Notes: a model not told the origin generated them from the letters alone. Shown: positions 17,421 to 27,815, numbered from the stretch's first letter. The stretch: 64,000 bases of DNA from CAVREM01 sp963728825 (GCA_963728825.1 CAVSLA010000004.1:1612001-1676000), one strand, 5' to 3'. Made by a program: numbers and translations.

Positions 17421-19370
17421 TTAGCCCCTGATGATGCGCGGCGTGATGAAAATCAGCAGCTCGCGGCTCTCATCCGAGACGCGGTCGCGGCGGAACAGCC
17501 ACTTGATCAGCGGGATGTCGCCGAGCCCGGGCGTTCTGTTGGTGAGGTTCTGCTGATTGCTGGTATAGATGCCCCCGATCACCGTCGTCTGTCCGTCGTT
17601 GACGAGCAGCGTGGTAATGGCGCGCTGGGTGTCGATCGGCGGAATCGCCGCCGGACCCGCGGCACGGCTGAAGTCGGGTGTCGCGTTCTCGAGCTGAATC
17701 CGCATGATGACCGTGTCGGCTGCCGTGATTTGCGGCGTCACCGTCAGCAGCAGCGCGGCGTCCTTGAAGGTGACCGTCACGGTGTTGTTGGCGATGGTCT
17801 GCAGCGGAATCTGCACGCCCTGCATCACCTGGGCCTCGACGTTGTTGAGCGTCGCGACGCGAGGGGTCGACAGGATGCGGCCGTTGCCGGACTGTTCGAG
17901 CGCGCTCAACGCCATGTCGAGGTTGAATGCGCCGTTCACGGAGCCGAGCGCGAGGCCGACGCCGCTGGTCGCCGCACCCACTCCCAGGTTGACGGCGGTC
18001 GGTGTGTTGGCCGCGCCGGCCGGACCCTGGATGGGGCCGACCCGGCCCGAGAGGTTCCCGCTGTTCGGAAAGGCGAGGTTGGTCGTGTTGCCGAGCGCCG
18101 GATCGAGGCGGCCGCCGAAGCCCCACTGCACGCCGAGCTCGCGCGCGAAGTTGCGGTTGGTCTGGACGATCCGCGCCTCGATCTCGACCTGGGGCTGCGG
18201 TTTGTCGAGCGTCTCGATCAGCTGCGACGCGGTCTGCAGACGATCGGCAAGGTCCGAGATGATCAGCGTGTTGGTCCGCGGATCCACCTGCACGCTGCCG
18301 CGCTGTGACAGGGCACTTCGCGTCAGCAGCGTCTGCAGCTCTTCGGCCCGCGCATAGCTCAGCGTCTTGGTCAGCACCTGCAGCTGCCCGGCCAGCGCCT
18401 GCTCGTCAGACAGCTTGCGCCGCTGCGCTTCCTCGTCGGCGAGCACCGTCAACGGCGCGATCCGCACAATCGTCCCGTCGAGGATGTAGCCCAGTTTGTT
18501 GGCGCGCAGAATGATGTCGAGCGCCTGATCCCACGGCACGTCTCTCAGCGCGACGTCGACCGAGCCCTGCACGGTCGGATCGATCACGATGTTGAGGCCG
18601 CTGATCTCGTTGAACGCCCGCAGCACCAGGCGCAGATCGGCCTGCTGAAAATCGAGCGTAATCGGATGACCGTTGTATTCGCGCCCGCCCTGCCGGACGA
18701 TCTGATCGCCCGAGGGCGGTGCCGCGGGCTGCTGCGCGGCCGCCGCCGGAGCGGTCACCGTGGCGGCAGCGGGTGCCTGCGCCGTAAACAGCGTCGGGCC
18801 GCGCCCGGGTGCAGGCGGCGATTGGGACCCGGGCGCGAGCAGTGTCGCGATCGGGTCGGCGGTCGGCGGCGTCTCGAGCCGCGCCAGCGCCTGCATCGCG
18901 TCCGGCAAGCCGCGCGGCACGGCCGGCAATGCATACGCCGACGCCGCGCCAGGGGTGCGTTCGAATTCGACCAGCACGTTGTTGCGCTCGCTGCGCACGA
19001 CGTGCGCGATCGGCTCGGCGAGCGAGATTCGCACGCGCGCCATCGGCACGCCCATCGATTCGACCGTTCGACCGCGACGCGGCTGATCCGGCTGTTCGGC
19101 CGGGTCGCCGGCGGATTCGTCAGGCCGTCCGCGCCAACGTTGCGGAAATCGAGCAGGACGGTCAGCGGGTCGGGGCGGGTCGTGAGATACGACACCGGCT
19201 CGCTCGCCTCGATGACGAGCGACGGGCCGCGAGTGGTCGATCGTTCGCTGATCGCTTTCAGTTGGGCGCTCGGCGCCGCGGCGGTGTCGGCGGCCGTCAC
19301 CGGGCCGTCCGCCCACCACGCCGGCAACCGCCACGGTTACTACCAGGGCAACAGCCCTCGTCACAGTCAC
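17421..19370 (-). CDS. pilQ: Type IV pilus secretin PilQ (two frameshifts in 5' part)
   Basis: Outer-membrane channel for the type IV pilus. The N-terminus is a signal peptide (TRAVALVVTVAVAGVV). An AMIN domain (SLVIEASEPVSYLTTRPDPL, VLLDFRNVG) lies in a second frame and is bracketed by breaks near 19303 and 19065. After the second break the protein continues in frame. It has a secretin N0/STN domain (ITLDFQQADLRLVLRAFNEI), N1 domain, and the secretin core with VATLNNVEAQVMQG and GQTTVIGGIYTSN. GTG 19370 overlaps the pilP stop. The breaks sit in a conserved gene and look like sequence errors. Confidence 0.93.
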   Translation of the reverse strand: MTVTRAVALVVTVAVAGVVGGRPGDGRRHRRGAERPTESDQRTIDHSRPVARHRGERAGVVSHDPPRPADRPARFPQRWRGRPDESAGDPAEQPDQPRRGRTVESMGVPMARVRISLAEPIAHVVRSERNNVLVEFERTPGAASAYALPAVPRGLPDAMQALARLETPPTADPIATLLAPGSQSPPAPGRGPTLFTAQAPAAATVTAPAAAAQQPAAPPSGDQIVRQGGREYNGHPITLDFQQADLRLVLRAFNEISGLNIVIDPTVQGSVDVALRDVPWDQALDIILRANKLGYILDGTIVRIAPLTVLADEEAQRRKLSDEQALAGQLQVLTKTLSYARAEELQTLLTRSALSQRGSVQVDPRTNTLIISDLADRLQTASQLIETLDKPQPQVEIEARIVQTNRNFARELGVQWGFGGRLDPALGNTTNLAFPNSGNLSGRVGPIQGPAGAANTPTAVNLGVGAATSGVGLALGSVNGAFNLDMALSALEQSGNGRILSTPRVATLNNVEAQVMQGVQIPLQTIANNTVTVTFKDAALLLTVTPQITAADTVIMRIQLENATPDFSRAAGPAAIPPIDTQRAITTLLVNDGQTTVIGGIYTSNQQNLTNRTPGLGDIPLIKWLFRRDRVSDESRELLIFITPRIIRG

Positions 19371-19872
19371 TGCTTGACGTCCTCCAGCGATCGCAGAGGC
19401 TTGCGCACGACCCGCTGCTTGACCAGCGACAACGGATCGTTGACTTCCTGCACGATGACCAGGCCTTCGGTGGTAACCGACTGCACGGTGCCATCGGCCA
19501 GTTTGTCGCCGCCACGCACCATGTAAGTGCGATTGTCCGGCCCCTGTACCATTGCGATCAGCGTTCCACGGCTCTGCAGAACGCCTCGAACCGAAATTTC
19601 CGCCACGGTCATGCCCGCGACGCCGTCGCCTCGTCTGGCGGGCGCGCCACCGCGATCGGCCCCGGCGCCGAGCAGACTCAGAAACGGATCGCGTCGACCG
19701 TCGGGGTTGTAGCTGTAGGCATCGGCCGGCGGCGGCGGCGGCGTTGGGCCGGCGGTGTCGGCGCGGGTGCCGGCGGTTGACTCGCCACTGCGGGCGCAGC
19801 GGGGGCTGACGGCGCCGGCGCTGGCGCCTGCAGAAGAGCAGCTAACGCAAGAAGAACAGCGCCCATGGTCAT
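19367..19872 (-). CDS. pilP: Type IV pilus assembly protein PilP (frameshifted)
   Basis: Inner-membrane lipoprotein-like partner linking PilNO to PilQ. The N-terminus has a hydrophobic segment (MTMGAVLLALAALLQ) and an Ala/Pro linker. A break in a run of CCG codons near 19745 is followed in the new frame by ADAYSYNPDGRRDPFLSLLG, the diagnostic start of PilP. The small beta-domain then follows: VRGVLQSRGTLIAMVQGPD, TYMVRGGDKLADGTVQSV. The unbroken protein would be about 168 residues. Both ends overlap the neighbouring genes pilO and pilQ. Confidence 0.88.
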
Positions 19873-20483
19873 GCCGCCGGCTTCACGGCCGGAGCGGGCG
19901 CCGCGCCCGGTTTCGGCGGCACCGGCTTATCCAGCAGAACGAACGTCGTGGCGACACAGAGCGCGCTGATCGTCGCATTCGGATCCGGCGGTTCTTTGCC
20001 GCGGACGTCCAGTCCGGTGATGTTGACGATGCGCGTGAACTTCCCGACCCGGTCGAAGAAGATGGCGAGGTTGTGATAGGTCCCTTCGAGCTCCAGCGCG
20101 ATCGGCCACTCGGCGTGCAGCTGTTTGGTGACGGTCGGCGCCGGCTTGAAGCTCTTGATTGTCAGGTTCGACTGGGTCGCCACGGTCTGCATGCGCCGCA
20201 GCAGATCGGCGGCGTCCTTCTCCTCGGGCAGCACCGCGCGGAGACTGCCGAGTCTGCCTTCGAGATCGGTGACCTCGGCCTGGAACTGGGCGAGCTGTCT
20301 GGCGGTCGCCTGGCCTTTGGCGATGTCGTTCTTGAGCGCCGTCAGCTGCGTCTGCCGCGCCTCGAGATCTTCGCGGAACGGCAGTTCGTAGTACCACACG
20401 AAGACGCCGACGCCGGCCAGTGCCAGCACCAGAAACGCGCCAACCTGCGCATACCACGGCAGTTTTGCCAGACTGATATCCAT
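19869..20483 (-). CDS. pilO: Type IV pilus inner-membrane protein PilO
   Basis: Forms a heterodimer with PilN in the alignment subcomplex. The 204-residue protein has a short cytoplasmic N-terminus, one membrane helix (about 13-31, VGAFLVLALAGVGVFVWYY), and a long coiled coil (about 35-90). A ferredoxin-like periplasmic domain follows, with IALELEGTYHNLAIFFDRVGKFTRIVNI. That last stretch is the PilO signature. The Pro/Ala-rich C-terminus overlaps the pilP start. Confidence 0.93.
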   Translation of the reverse strand: MDISLAKLPWYAQVGAFLVLALAGVGVFVWYYELPFREDLEARQTQLTALKNDIAKGQATARQLAQFQAEVTDLEGRLGSLRAVLPEEKDAADLLRRMQTVATQSNLTIKSFKPAPTVTKQLHAEWPIALELEGTYHNLAIFFDRVGKFTRIVNITGLDVRGKEPPDPNATISALCVATTFVLLDKPVPPKPGAAPAPAVKPAA

Positions 20484-20535
20484 CGCCTACCCAGCCGTAT
20501 CGGGGCGTTCCGCCTCGACCTTTAAATGCATCGCG

Positions 20536-21195
20536 TTACCTCGCGGCCGCCGCCGGCGGCGCCTGTGGCGGCGCGGTCGCGGCCGCAGCCTGCATCCCCA
20601 CGGCGGCTTTCGACGCGTCGCCGGGCTGCTGAAACGTCGCCTTGATGCTGAAGCGGATCAGCTCGCCCACCGTTGCCGGCCCGGCCTCGGTCTGGCTCTG
20701 AATGATCTCGACGCCCCGCTTGAAGAACCCGGAGCCCTCGAGATTCGCGACGAAATCGGATAGCCCGGTCATCGTCGTGCAGCGTCCGTCGATGACGACT
20801 TCAGCCGGCGTGGCACCCTGCTTCAGATTCGTCAGCCACAACATCGTCGGCAGCGCACGACTGATCTGATCGAGCATGTGGACCGGCCCGGTCTGATCGC
20901 GGCGGAGCTGTTCGATCAGCGCGACCCGCTGTTGAAGCTGCGCCTTGCGCTGCTCGAACTGCTGGACCTGGGAAATGATCGAGTGCAGGCGGGTCGTTTC
21001 CTGCTGCGCCGCCGAGATGTCGAGATCGAGCTGCGTCGACTGCTGCTGAAGCGAAAAGTAGCGCCAGCCAATGCCGAGCCCGGCCAGCAGCAGAATCAGC
21101 GAGCAGCCGAGGGTGAGCTTCTGCCCCGACTGAAACGAGACGGCCTTCTTTTTGGCCGCTTTCCGCTCGACCGTCAGGAGGTTGATCTTGATCAT
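20536..21195 (-). CDS. pilN: Type IV pilus assembly protein PilN
   Basis: Bitopic inner-membrane protein that binds PilM through its cytoplasmic N-terminus. The MIKINLLTVER start matches the conserved INLLP-type PilM-binding peptide. One membrane helix (about residues 28-46), a coiled coil (about 50-95) and a periplasmic domain with LTNLKQGATPAEVVIDGRC follow. The Ala/Pro tail is longer than usual. ATG 21195 overlaps the pilM stop as ATGA. Confidence 0.93.
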   Translation of the reverse strand: MIKINLLTVERKAAKKKAVSFQSGQKLTLGCSLILLLAGLGIGWRYFSLQQQSTQLDLDISAAQQETTRLHSIISQVQQFEQRKAQLQQRVALIEQLRRDQTGPVHMLDQISRALPTMLWLTNLKQGATPAEVVIDGRCTTMTGLSDFVANLEGSGFFKRGVEIIQSQTEAGPATVGELIRFSIKATFQQPGDASKAAVGMQAAAATAPPQAPPAAAAR

Positions 21196-22259
21196 CGATC
21201 GCCCGCCCTTCTGAGCGCGAGACCGACGGCGACCGCGGCGGTCGGCACCACCTGTTCGGCCTGGGCCATTCCGAGCTTCTGGATGTCGAAGGTGACCTTC
21301 TTGAACGGATCGAACATCTCGACCGGCGCGTTGAAACGCTCCTCGAGCGCCTGCGGGAAGCCGTCGACGCCGCACGCCCCGCCACTCAGCAGAATCCGGT
21401 CGATGCGGTCCGACGCGGCGGTCGCCTTGAAGAAGTCGAAGGTCTTCTGGATCTCCAGCAGGACGTTCTCGGTCATCGCGTGCAGGACCGGACGGACTTC
21501 ATCGAAGGTCAGGCCCTCGGCAAAGAGCCCTTTCTTGGCCTGCTCGGCCGCGTCGAACGGCAGGCTCAGCTCCTTCTGCACCGCTTCGGTGTAGGCGTTG
21601 CCGCCAATCGAGATGTCGCGCGTGAAGAGCGATTGATCGCCGTTCAGAATATTGATGTTGATCGCGCTGGCGCCGGCGTTGAGCAGGACGACGATCGCTC
21701 CGGGCTGCGGCGCGTAGTTGATCTCGTAGGCGTTCTGGAGCGCGAAGGCGTCGACGTCGACGACCACCGGCACCCGGCCGGCCTGCGAAATGACGTTGGT
21801 GTAGTCGGCGATCTTTTCTTTCTTCGCGGCCACCAGCAGGACGTCCATCGTGCCCTTCGAATCGGGGCCGGTGCCGGGATCGAGGATCTGGTAATCGAGG
21901 TTGACGTCCTGAATGTCGAACGGGATGTACTGTTCCGCTTCCCAGTAGATCGACTCGCCGAGCTCGGCCTCGGTCATGACCGGCAGGCTGATCTTCTTGA
22001 CGATGACCGCGTTGCCGGACAGCGACGCGGCAACTTCTTTGGTCTTGAAGGCCTTCCGATCGAACAGGCGGCGGATGGCATCCGCGACCGCGCCCCCATC
22101 GATGATCGCGCCGTCCACGATGCTGTCGGGCGGTACCGGCTCGGTCGCGAATGCCGCGACGCGAAACCCCTTCCCCACTGGCTTGAGTTCGACGGCTTTG
22201 ACGGCGCTCGACCCGATGTCGAGCCCGACGACGGCTTTGTTCTTACCGAGACCAAACAC
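21192..22259 (-). CDS. pilM: Type IV pilus assembly ATPase-like protein PilM
   Basis: Actin-like cytoplasmic protein that binds PilN and couples the inner-membrane platform to the motor. The 355-residue product starts KAVVGLDIGSSAVKAVEL, the FtsA/PilM nucleotide-binding opening. It also has VVVDVDAFALQNAYEI, VVLLNAGASAININIL and ILLSGGACGVDGF. It is the first gene of the pilMNOPQ operon. It diverges from rplM across a 358-bp region that contains the ribosomal promoter. Confidence 0.94.
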   Translation of the reverse strand: MFGLGKNKAVVGLDIGSSAVKAVELKPVGKGFRVAAFATEPVPPDSIVDGAIIDGGAVADAIRRLFDRKAFKTKEVAASLSGNAVIVKKISLPVMTEAELGESIYWEAEQYIPFDIQDVNLDYQILDPGTGPDSKGTMDVLLVAAKKEKIADYTNVISQAGRVPVVVDVDAFALQNAYEINYAPQPGAIVVLLNAGASAININILNGDQSLFTRDISIGGNAYTEAVQKELSLPFDAAEQAKKGLFAEGLTFDEVRPVLHAMTENVLLEIQKTFDFFKATAASDRIDRILLSGGACGVDGFPQALEERFNAPVEMFDPFKKVTFDIQKLGMAQAEQVVPTAAVAVGLALRRAGDR

Positions 22260-22487
22260 AATCGTGTCCTTCCGAGCAGCGAGCCCTGCCGCGAAATGGC
22301 AAGCGCAGTACCAAACCTCTGCCGGGTGCGATCTGCGAATTTCGGCGCATCTCTGACAAATCGCGCGTCCCGCTCCGTTCCCTTCCCTACCCCGACGAGA
22401 ACAAAGTCGTCAGTCGATTACAGAATTGACAGGGGAGTGAACGGAAGTGACGCTCAGAGTCCCTTATCGGCGCAAGCGTCGGGCTGC

Positions 22488-22516
22488 TTGACACTCCCCC
22501 GAAAGCTCCGTATGAT
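22488..22516 (+). promoter_or_regulatory. Predicted sigma70-type promoter for the rplM-rpsI operon
   Basis: A perfect -35 hexamer TTGACA (22488-22493) and a TATGAT -10 (22511-22516) are separated by exactly 17 bases. About 100 bases lie between the -10 and the rplM ATG, so the transcript would have a leader of about 95 nt. This fits the strong expression expected of ribosomal protein genes. The remaining part of the 358-bp pilM-rplM gap should also hold the pilM promoter; I see no clear match for it. Confidence 0.7.
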
Positions 22517-22617
22517 TTGGGTTTACCGTCGCCTGGACCCGCCGACTAGATTGAGCCCAGGCGGGGAACCCCTTCAAGGCCAAAAGGTTCGTGCAGGATC
22601 GAGAGGTTCATTTCCGC

Positions 22618-23055
22618 ATGTCTACGTTCATGGCCAGCGCCGCCACTGCCATCGCGGGCAGCCGCTGGCACGTCATCGACGCCGACGGCCAGGTACTGGG
22701 ACGGATCGCCACGGCGGCCGCCCGTCTCCTCCAGGGGAAGCACAAGGCCACTTACACTCCCTTCCTCGACGTCGGCGACTACATCGTGGTCGTCAACGCC
22801 GCGAAGGTGAAGCTCACGGGACGGAAGGAAGATCAGAAGATCTACCGCCAGCACTCGGGATACGAGGGCGGGTTGCGTGAGGAGCGTGCGCGGCTCGTGC
22901 GGCAGCGTCATCCGGAGCGGCTCGTCGAAGAGGCCGTTCGCGGGATGCTGCCGAAGACGAAGCTCGGCGAGGCCATGTATCGCAAGCTCAAGGTCTACGC
23001 CGGTCCGGACCATCCCCACACGGCTCAGCAACCCTCCAAGCTCGAGGTCGCATAG
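22618..23055 (+). CDS. rplM: 50S ribosomal protein L13
   Basis: Large-subunit assembly protein. The product runs STFMASAATAIAGSRWHVID, then GQVLGRIATAAARLLQGKHK, and GDYIVVVNAAKVKLTGRK, with VRGMLPKTKLGEAMYRKLKVY, all L13 signatures. ATG 22618 is preceded by GAGAGG. An upstream in-frame start at 22591 would add nine residues not expected in L13. The stop overlaps the GTG of rpsI. Confidence 0.96.
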   Translation: MSTFMASAATAIAGSRWHVIDADGQVLGRIATAAARLLQGKHKATYTPFLDVGDYIVVVNAAKVKLTGRKEDQKIYRQHSGYEGGLREERARLVRQRHPERLVEEAVRGMLPKTKLGEAMYRKLKVYAGPDHPHTAQQPSKLEVA

Positions 23056-23450
23056 TGGCAGCAGCAGTTCAATATTACGGAACGGGGCGTCGTAAAACCT
23101 CAACCGCTCGCGTCTTTCTTCGGCCGGGAACCGGCACCGTCAACATCAACCGCAGGGCATTCGAAACCTTCTTCCCCACCGAAGCCCTCAGGACCCAGAT
23201 TCGTCAGCCGCTCATCCTCACCGAAACCGCCGACAAGTTCGACATTCTGGCCACGGTCGCCGGTGGCGGGGTATCGGGACAAGCCGGAGCGCTGCGACTC
23301 GGCATTGCGCGGGCGTTGGTCGAGTACAACATCGAGCTGCGCAAGCGGCTCAAGGACGAAGGACTGCTGACGCGAGACGCACGGGCGAAGGAACGCAAGA
23401 AGTACGGGATGGCGGGAGCGCGCAAGCGCTTCCAGTTCAGCAAGCGTTAA
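23055..23450 (+). CDS. rpsI: 30S ribosomal protein S9
   Basis: Small-subunit protein at the P site. YYGTGRRKTSTARVFLRPGTG at the N-terminus and the basic C-terminus KERKKYGMAGARKRFQFSKR are diagnostic; the terminal Arg contacts P-site tRNA. The GTG start shares its first base with the last base of the rplM TAG codon, so translation is coupled. Confidence 0.96.
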   Translation: MAAAVQYYGTGRRKTSTARVFLRPGTGTVNINRRAFETFFPTEALRTQIRQPLILTETADKFDILATVAGGGVSGQAGALRLGIARALVEYNIELRKRLKDEGLLTRDARAKERKKYGMAGARKRFQFSKR

Positions 23451-23495
23451 TCGGTAACGTCCGGCATGGCGCTGGACGGTGAGTTGGAGGTTTTG

Positions 23496-24293
<798 letters not shown>

Positions 24294-24304
24294 CACCGCA
24301 TACA

Positions 24305-24405
24305 GAGAATTGGTGAATTGGAGGGTTGGTGAGTTGGTGAATTCACCGACTCGCTCAGCGCTCTCCAATTCACCCACTCACCAATTCACCAACTCACCAA
24401 CTCTC
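24305..24405. repeat. Intergenic inverted repeat built of TTGGTGA-type units, rpsB-tsf
   Basis: The left arm (24305-24347) consists of tandem 7-8 base units such as TTGGTGA and ATTGGAG. The right arm (24361-24405) is made of the complementary TCACCAA units. The two arms can fold into a long imperfect hairpin. It fills almost the whole rpsB-tsf gap. Its composition is unlike the flanking genes and its design matches the repeat at 1751-1824. As it sits inside an expected operon it may act as an attenuator or RNA-stability element. Confidence 0.75.
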
Positions 24406-24416
24406 ACGATTCTCCG

Positions 24417-25286
24417 ATGGTTATTTCAGCAAGCGACGTGAAAAAGCTGCGCGACCAGACCGGCGCGGGCATGATGGACTGCAAGTCGGCGCTCGAAGAG
24501 GCCAACGGCAACTTCGAAGAGGCCGTCACGATTCTCAGGAAGAAGGGGCTGGCGTCAGCGGCCAAGAAGGCCGGCCGGACCACCAGCGAAGGGCTGATCG
24601 GGAACGCGGTGTCCGCGGATCACGGCGCCGGGACGCTCGTCGAGGTCAACTGCGAATCGGACTTCGTCGCGCGGACCGACGACTTCCAGCAGCTGGTCAA
24701 GGACGTGCTCGCGGCGATCGAGAACGCCGGGGATCGCGCCACCGACGCATGGCTCAAGGATCCGGCCGGTCCGGTCCAGCAGCGGGTCGCCGCGGCGATC
24801 GGCAAGCTCGGCGAGAACATGGCGGTCCCCCGCTTCGTGCGGTATGCCGGTCGGGGCTACGTCGGCCAGTACATCCACATGGGCGGCAAGATCGGCGTCC
24901 AGGTCGAGTTCTCGGGCGTGACGCCGTCAGGGGCCGCGCGTGAGGAATTCACCACGCTGGTGAAAGAGATCGCCATGCAGATCGCGGCGGCCAGCCCGCA
25001 GTGGGTCTCCCGGGATGCAGTTCCAGCGGACACGCTCGTCAAGGAGCGCGACATCTATCGCTCGCAGATGAAGGACAGTGGCAAGCCCGACAACGTGCTC
25101 GACAAGATCGTCGAGGGCAAGCTCGGGAGCTTCTACTCGCAGTTCGTCCTGCCCGACCAGCCGTCGATCCGCGATCCGAAGATGTCCGTGAAAGACGTGA
25201 TCGCCGCGGCGGCGAAAGCGCTGGGGGCGCCGATCGCGGTCACGCGATTCGTCAGGCTGAAGGTCGGGGAGTCAACTCCACTATAA
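24417..25286 (+). CDS. tsf: Translation elongation factor Ts
   Basis: Guanine nucleotide exchange factor for EF-Tu. The N-terminal UBA-like region has VKKLRDQTGAGMMDCKSALEEANGNFEEAV, the EF-Ts signature, followed by GLIGNAV and the TLVEVNCESDFVARTDDF motif. Two dimerisation-like repeats follow, typical of the 289-residue long form. It lies in the conserved order rpsB-tsf-pyrH-frr. Confidence 0.96.
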   Translation: MVISASDVKKLRDQTGAGMMDCKSALEEANGNFEEAVTILRKKGLASAAKKAGRTTSEGLIGNAVSADHGAGTLVEVNCESDFVARTDDFQQLVKDVLAAIENAGDRATDAWLKDPAGPVQQRVAAAIGKLGENMAVPRFVRYAGRGYVGQYIHMGGKIGVQVEFSGVTPSGAAREEFTTLVKEIAMQIAAASPQWVSRDAVPADTLVKERDIYRSQMKDSGKPDNVLDKIVEGKLGSFYSQFVLPDQPSIRDPKMSVKDVIAAAAKALGAPIAVTRFVRLKVGESTPL

Positions 25287-25296
25287 TTGCAGCCCG

Positions 25297-26019
25297 ATGT
25301 CCGCGTCCGGCCCCGCCTACCAGCGCGTTCTCCTGAAATTATCCGGCGAAGCCTTGATGGGCGAGCAGACCTACGGCATCGATCCGGCCGTGGCGACGCA
25401 GATTGCCAAGGATGTCGCCGAAATCCAGGGGATGGGGGTCCAGACCGCGATCGTCATCGGCGGCGGCAACATCTTCCGGGGCCTGGCGGCCAGCGCGCGG
25501 GGCATGGATCGGGCGACCGCCGACTACATGGGCATGCTCGCCACCGTCATCAACGCCCTCGCCCTCCAGGACGCGCTCGAGCAGCAGGACGTGCTGACCC
25601 GGGTGGTGACCGCGATTGAGATGCGCGCGGTCGCCGAGCCGTTCATCCGCCGGCGCGCCATCCGCCACCTCGAAAAAGGGCGGGTCGTGGTGTTCGGCGC
25701 CGGCACCGGCAATCCGTATTTCAGCACCGACACCGCCGCCGCCCTGCGTGCCATGGAAATCAAGGCCGAGGTGATTCTGAAGGGCACCAAAGTCGACGGG
25801 ATCTACGACGCCGATCCGATGATCCACCCCGGCGCCTCGCGGTTCGAGCGGATCTCCTACCTGCAGGTCCTGGAACAGGGCCTCAAGGTGATGGACGCGA
25901 CCGCGATCTCGCTCTGTATGGACAACCGGCTGCCAATCGTCGTCTTCAACCTGAAGACGCCGGGCAACATCAAGCGCGCGATCAGCGGCGAGCCGGTCGG
26001 ATCGTTGGTGACAGCATGA
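25297..26019 (+). CDS. pyrH: UMP kinase
   Basis: Phosphorylates UMP to UDP; hexameric amino-acid-kinase fold enzyme. LLKLSGEALMG at the N-terminus, VIGGGNIFRGLAA, ATADYMGMLATVINALAL, FGAGTGNPYFSTDTAA and VFNLKTPGNIKRAI are diagnostic. The 240-residue length is standard. It lies ten bases after tsf and upstream of frr. Confidence 0.96.
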   Translation: MSASGPAYQRVLLKLSGEALMGEQTYGIDPAVATQIAKDVAEIQGMGVQTAIVIGGGNIFRGLAASARGMDRATADYMGMLATVINALALQDALEQQDVLTRVVTAIEMRAVAEPFIRRRAIRHLEKGRVVVFGAGTGNPYFSTDTAAALRAMEIKAEVILKGTKVDGIYDADPMIHPGASRFERISYLQVLEQGLKVMDATAISLCMDNRLPIVVFNLKTPGNIKRAISGEPVGSLVTA

Positions 26020-26044
26020 AATACTGAGATTTTCGGAGCTCGAC

Positions 26045-26614
26045 ATGGATGTCAACGATCTGAAAGGCCTCTTCGCCGAAGTCAGCAAGCGCATGAACGC
26101 GGCGATCGATCACGTACGGCACGAGCTGGCCGGGGTCCGGACGGGACGCGCGTCGGTCACCATCCTCGACGGCGTCCACGTCGAGGCCTACGGGTCGAAG
26201 ATGCCGCTCAATCAGCTGGCCGGCCTGTCGGTGCCCGAACCGTCGCTGATCGTGGCGCAGCCGTTCGACCCGTCCCAGCTCGGCGCCATCGAGAAAGCGA
26301 TTCGCGCTTCCGACCTCGGACTCAACCCGTCGAACGACGGCAAGGTGGTCAGGATTCCCATTCCGTCGCTGACCGAAGAGCGCCGGAAGGAGCTGTCCCG
26401 CCACGTCCACAAACTGACGGAAGAAGGCCGCAACAGCGTCCGGCAGGTGCGGCGTGACGCCAACGACCGGCTCAAGAAGTTGCTCAAGGACCACAAGATC
26501 TCGGAAGACGACGAGAAGAAGGGGCTCGACGAGGTGCAGAAACTGACCGACAATCACGTCAAGCTCATCGACGATCTTCAGAAGAAGAAGGATCAGGAGC
26601 TGCTCGGAAGGTAA
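26045..26614 (+). CDS. frr: Ribosome recycling factor
   Basis: Splits post-termination ribosomes together with EF-G. The three-helix bundle sequence is clear: LAGVRTGRASVTILDGVHVEAYG, PLNQLAGLSVPEPSLIVAQPFDPS, GLNPSNDGKVVRIPIPSLTEERRKEL. Length is 189 residues. The TAA stop is followed immediately by the TTG proposed for thrC. Confidence 0.96.
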   Translation: MDVNDLKGLFAEVSKRMNAAIDHVRHELAGVRTGRASVTILDGVHVEAYGSKMPLNQLAGLSVPEPSLIVAQPFDPSQLGAIEKAIRASDLGLNPSNDGKVVRIPIPSLTEERRKELSRHVHKLTEEGRNSVRQVRRDANDRLKKLLKDHKISEDDEKKGLDEVQKLTDNHVKLIDDLQKKKDQELLGR

Positions 26615-27800
26615 TTGGCCGCGTATTTCAGCCACCTCGAATGTTCGGCGCCGTGCGGGGCGCCGAACCGCGATCCGCGTCATCGTCATCATCTCTGCAG
26701 CTGCGGCGCTCCCCTTCTCGCCCGGTACGATCTCGGCGGCAGCCCGGGCCTGGCGCCGAGACCGTCTGGACGGCAGGCCGCCCAGCATGTGGCGGTATCG
26801 GGAGCTGATGCCGCTCTGGGACGGTGAAGATCCCGTCACGCTCGGCGAAGGCTTCACGCCCCTCATCGATACCAGGAGCCTCGGCCGCGAGCTGGGCATC
26901 GAACGGCTCTACGTCAAGGACGAGTCACTCAACCCGACCAACTCATTCAAGGCGCGCGGCCAGTCAGCCGCCATCACCCGCGCGAAGCAGCTTGGCGCCC
27001 GCACGATCGCGCTGCCGACGGCCGGCAACGCCGGCAACGCCGCGGCCGCCTACGCGGCCGCTGCCGGCCTCGGCTGCGAAGTCTTCATGCCGAAGGACGT
27101 GAAACAGCCGTTCGTCGACGAGTGCCGGTTGTACGGGGCCGGCGTGACGCTGGTCGACGGTCTCATCACTGACGCCGGACGTCGGGCGGCCGAACTGGGA
27201 GAGCCGCTCGGCTGGTACGACGTGTCGACGTTGAAGGAGCCGTACCGCATCGAAGGCAAAAAGACGATGGCCTTCGAGCTCGCCGAGCAGATGGCGTGGC
27301 AATGGCCCGACTGGATCCTCTACCCGACTGGCGGCGGTACGGGGATGGTCGGCATGTGGAAGGCGTTCGACGAGCTCGAACAGATCGGCTGGATGCCGCC
27401 CGGCCGCCGACCGAGGATGGTGTCCGTCCAGGCCGCGGGCTGCGCCCCGATCGTCCGCGCCTTTCATGAGGGCGCCTCGAGGGCCGCACCGTGGGAGCAC
27501 GCCGCCACGGTCGCTGACGGCCTGCGCGTTCCGCGTGCGATTGGCGACTTCCTCATCCTGAGTGCGATTCGTGACAGCAACGGCACGGCGCTCGCCGTGC
27601 CGGATCACGAGATGATTGACGGGATGCGGATGCTCGGGCGCCACGAAGGAATCAGCGCGGCCCCCGAAGGCGGGGCAACGGTCGCCGCCCTTCAGCGTCT
27701 GCTTGCTGACGGAACGATCCGCGGGTCGGAATCGGTGGTGTTGTTCAATACCGGAGGAGCGCTCAAGTACCTCGATGTCATTAGAAATTTACCATTGTAA
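26615..27800 (+). CDS. thrC: Threonine synthase (frameshift in 5' part)
   Basis: PLP-dependent conversion of O-phosphohomoserine to threonine. The N-terminus (SHLECSAPCG...CSCGAPLLARYDL) is the zinc-ribbon-like start typical of archaeal/plant-type enzymes. A break near 26731-26737 moves the frame to AAARAWRRDRLDGRPPSM followed by YRELMPLWDGEDPVTLGEG. The PLP lysine is in NPTNSFKARG, and LPTAGNAGNAAAAYAAAAG binds phosphate. The TTG at 26615 touches the frr stop. Without the N-terminal part an ATG at 26787 would give a shorter protein. It is convergent with pfkA. Confidence 0.88.
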
Positions 27801-27815
27801 ATTTTACGATGGCGT

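Noticed and set aside
23466..23495. ATG 23466 as the rpsB start
   Set aside because: It adds ten residues not seen in S2 and has no ribosome site; TTG 23496 has a well-spaced GGAGG.
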